The notes beneath the pieces were generated by a model that ran no database searches, was not told the origin of the DNA, and worked only from the letters and a program-made list of their open reading frames with translations. A stretch of 64,000 nt of DNA from Paenibacillus peoriae KCTC 3763 (lineage in GTDB: Bacteria; Bacillota; Bacilli; Paenibacillales; Paenibacillaceae), in the NCBI RefSeq assembly GCF_000236805.1, contig NZ_AGFX01000030.1, positions 124,001 through 188,000 on the forward strand. Reading direction: 5' to 3'. Shown in pieces: positions 62,492 to 64,000 of the stretch (positions are counted from its first letter, which is position 1; each line of letters starts with the position of its first letter). The translations under genes were made by a program, and so were the position numbers.

Positions 62492-63163
62492 GGATGAATG
62501 GCCCACAGTCAGCGTATCCAGCGTGTACAGGTCGGGATCGGAAGATTCCGACTCCTCATACGGTATGTACAATGAATGCGCCGTTAACTGAATACCATCA
62601 CGGTCAGGATGACGAAGTGAGCTGCCCACAGGATACAGCTCAGCGAGCGCAGCGTGTACAGCAGTTACAATATGCTGATCATTGAGCAGCACATAAGGCC
62701 GATACGGAGCATTCAGAATGCTGTCAATAAATACCGACAAGCCATGAGCCACATTTTGATCTGCACACTGGCTGCTTCGATTGAGCTGGGCCTGATCCAG
62801 TGCCTCATACAGTATCTTTTTTAGCGTATCGTCATCCAGTTCCAGTGGTTTTGTCAAAAAGCGGAACACGCCGACTTGATTAATTGCCGATAAAATGGAC
62901 TGCGTATGCAGGTGACCTGACAAAATGATCCGTACGATATGCGGATAGTCCTTCTTAATCATACGAAGGAACGTGATCCCGTCCAGACCAGGCATGAGCA
63001 GATCGGATACCACTACATCAATAGGGTGCTGTTCCAGCACCTGTAATGCTTCTTTGGGTGTGTTAGCGGTATGTAAGGTGAATGTTTCTTGCGTTAATGT
63101 CCGTTCTAGCAGGGACAGAACCATAGGGCTGTCATCAACAAATAGAATATTTTGGGGTGTCAT
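62459..63163 (-). CDS. Response regulator with non-DNA-binding output
   Basis: The 234-residue protein has a receiver domain (ILFVDDSPMVLSLLERTLTQ, VVVSDLLMPGLDGITFLRMI with phospho-acceptor Asp near 52, LSGHL and FLTKPLELDD). A C-terminal part of about 110 residues with no HTH follows (VHAALAELYPVGSSL). It resembles RpfG-like regulators without the HD-GYP part. ATG 63163 is chosen since NILFVDD begins the receiver fold; frame upstream is not receiver-like. It converges on the glycan cluster. Confidence 0.8.
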   Translation of the reverse strand: MTPQNILFVDDSPMVLSLLERTLTQETFTLHTANTPKEALQVLEQHPIDVVVSDLLMPGLDGITFLRMIKKDYPHIVRIILSGHLHTQSILSAINQVGVFRFLTKPLELDDDTLKKILYEALDQAQLNRSSQCADQNVAHGLSVFIDSILNAPYRPYVLLNDQHIVTAVHAALAELYPVGSSLRHPDRDGIQLTAHSLYIPYEESESSDPDLYTLDTLTVGHSSLRLIRLSEIA

Positions 63164-63208
63164 AGCAACTGCGCAACTCCATTCATGAAGTAAGAAATGA
63201 GGAACTAC

Positions 63209-63658
63209 ATGTATAATATCAGCGTTTTGGCATTTTTGAAAGATGTCAATGCAGAACGGGCGTTGCGTATTTTCTGTGAACGGTTCGATTCGGCTGAACA
63301 TGCGCTCTGGGAAAAAGGCATGCGTCTGCTTCATCAGTATCATGCTGTGCGGCATACGGGTGTAACCCTGACCGTATCCAGTGCACTTCAGCACATGGAT
63401 AATCGTCATGATATTTATGTGGTTGATCTTCGGGAGTATGGCGAAGAAGAACTGGATGGCTTATATATTGCAAAAACATGCGAGTTGATTTTGCTGACCG
63501 ACGAGGCGCCGGAAACCGCCGCGAGGTTTACCGCACTGCAGCGTCGGACTCCCCGGCTGCTGTGTGCACGGCTGCCGCTGGTCAGCTACGAGCTGGAATG
63601 CTTGATGCAGGCTATTTTGGGCCGTCTTGAACAAAATGGAGGGGACAGGGAAGCATGA
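63209..63658 (+). CDS. Hypothetical protein, receiver-like in part
   Basis: The 149-residue protein starts MYNISVLAFLKDVNAERALR. It has a middle stretch HDIYVVDLREYGEEELDGLY, then CELILLTDEAPETAARF, that reads like the beta3-beta4 part of a receiver domain without the full active site. The family is not recognised. ATG 63209 follows GAGGA. It is divergent from the response regulator and overlaps the next gene by 4 bp, so the three genes may form one signalling unit. Confidence 0.55.
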   Translation: MYNISVLAFLKDVNAERALRIFCERFDSAEHALWEKGMRLLHQYHAVRHTGVTLTVSSALQHMDNRHDIYVVDLREYGEEELDGLYIAKTCELILLTDEAPETAARFTALQRRTPRLLCARLPLVSYELECLMQAILGRLEQNGGDREA

Positions 63659-64000
63659 AGCAATGGGCTTTGTTGAAACCGGGTTGGCAAAAGCTGATCC
63701 TGTACCTGATCGTTCTGTGCGTGACTGTGTTCTTGGCTGCTGTGCTTCAATGGTTTGTCGTACGGCAATTCAACAGTCACTTGGCAGAAATTCAAAATGA
63801 GCAGCTCCAGTATGAGGTGCAGGGACTGTCCGCCAGTGTAACCGAGCGTTATACTGCATGGCAGGCTGAACTGAAGGATTTGTCTTCCGGTCTGGGAAGA
63901 GATATGCTGAATCAGGGAAAGCGTCTATACCCCCAGGGGTTTAAGCGTGAAACCGGGTCCTTTTATGTGCTGGATGAACAGTATCATGTGATTGCCGGAC
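63655..64000 (+). CDS. Membrane sensor-like protein, cut by window end
   Basis: Translation from ATG 63655 (after GGGGACAGGG) gives MKQWALLKPGWQKLILYLIV, then CVTVFLAAVLQWFVV, a membrane helix at about 14-38. A coiled linker and an extracellular start (ERYTAWQAELKDLSSGLGRD) follow, and the window ends in SFYVLDEQYHVIAG, which looks like a Cache-type sensor. At least 115 residues are present. A sensor kinase or chemoreceptor is likely, matching the response regulator next door. Confidence 0.6.
   Translation, partial: MKQWALLKPGWQKLILYLIVLCVTVFLAAVLQWFVVRQFNSHLAEIQNEQLQYEVQGLSASVTERYTAWQAELKDLSSGLGRDMLNQGKRLYPQGFKRETGSFYVLDEQYHVIAG

Overview
The window reads as chromosomal DNA of a low-to-mid-GC, spore-forming Firmicute, most likely a Paenibacillus of the P. 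polymyxa type. The evidence is the gerM-rph-rdgB gene order, a Spo0E-type phosphatase, a GerM lipoprotein, strong GGAGG-type ribosome binding sites, frequent TTG/GTG starts, and protein sequences of Bacillales character. No replication origin, rRNA operon, CRISPR array or prophage structural module was seen.

Layout. 1-2.1 kb: two tandem zinc-ribbon paralogues and a small unknown gene. 2.1-7.3 kb: M20 dipeptidase, YjfB-like protein, chemotaxis receptor and a CE2-like SGNH esterase, all on the minus strand. 7.3-25.1 kb: a DUF72 (YunF-type) gene cut in two by a 16,558-bp island (7994-24551). The two halves abut codon to codon (GAC/GAG), so precise excision would restore a 292-codon gene. The island carries a DGQHR/DndB-like protein, a divergent XRE regulator, a complete type I restriction-modification set (hsdR, hsdM, hsdS) and two decayed IS3-family elements. 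At its right end is a four-gene recombination module: three tyrosine recombinases and a coiled-coil protein, preceded by a 14-residue leader ORF with an unusually perfect Shine-Dalgarno sequence. The architecture resembles an enlarged Tn554-type element.

25.3-28.1 kb: methyltransferase, metallo-beta-lactamase-fold hydrolase, NAD(P)-binding protein and a dead NucB-type nuclease gene. 28.2-31.4 kb: a membrane protein, a secreted protein, a TetR regulator and a short-chain dehydrogenase. 31.4-41.4 kb is a housekeeping stretch: GNAT, PgpA-like, gerM-rph-rdgB, asnB, tRNA-Arg(TCT), a GH4 6-phospho-beta-glucosidase and a divergent LacI regulator with a palindromic operator between them. 41.4-51.3 kb is a patchy AT-rich accessory zone. 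It holds secreted and small membrane proteins, an arginase-fold/HxlR divergent pair, GrpB, an HTH-TPR (RRNPP-like) regulator followed by a small hydrophobic ORF, Spo0E, DUF1801, and several gene relics.

51.4-54.8 kb: a thiamine salvage operon tenA-thiM-thiD-thiE under a TPP riboswitch with a downstream intrinsic terminator. 54.9-57.6 kb: malic/malolactic enzyme with an AEC-family (malate-type) transporter. 58.0-62.5 kb: a four-gene polysaccharide or glycoconjugate cluster (GT2 with a receiver-like N-terminus, a flippase, GT4, GT2). 62.5-64 kb: a response regulator converging on it, then a small unknown protein and the start of a membrane sensor-like protein cut by the window edge.

The most notable items are the island with exact target restoration, its leader-peptide-coupled recombinase operon with a defence cargo, a group of genes whose good ribosome binding site points at ATT/ATA, and the HTH-TPR regulator with its small hydrophobic partner and an orphan relic of that partner.
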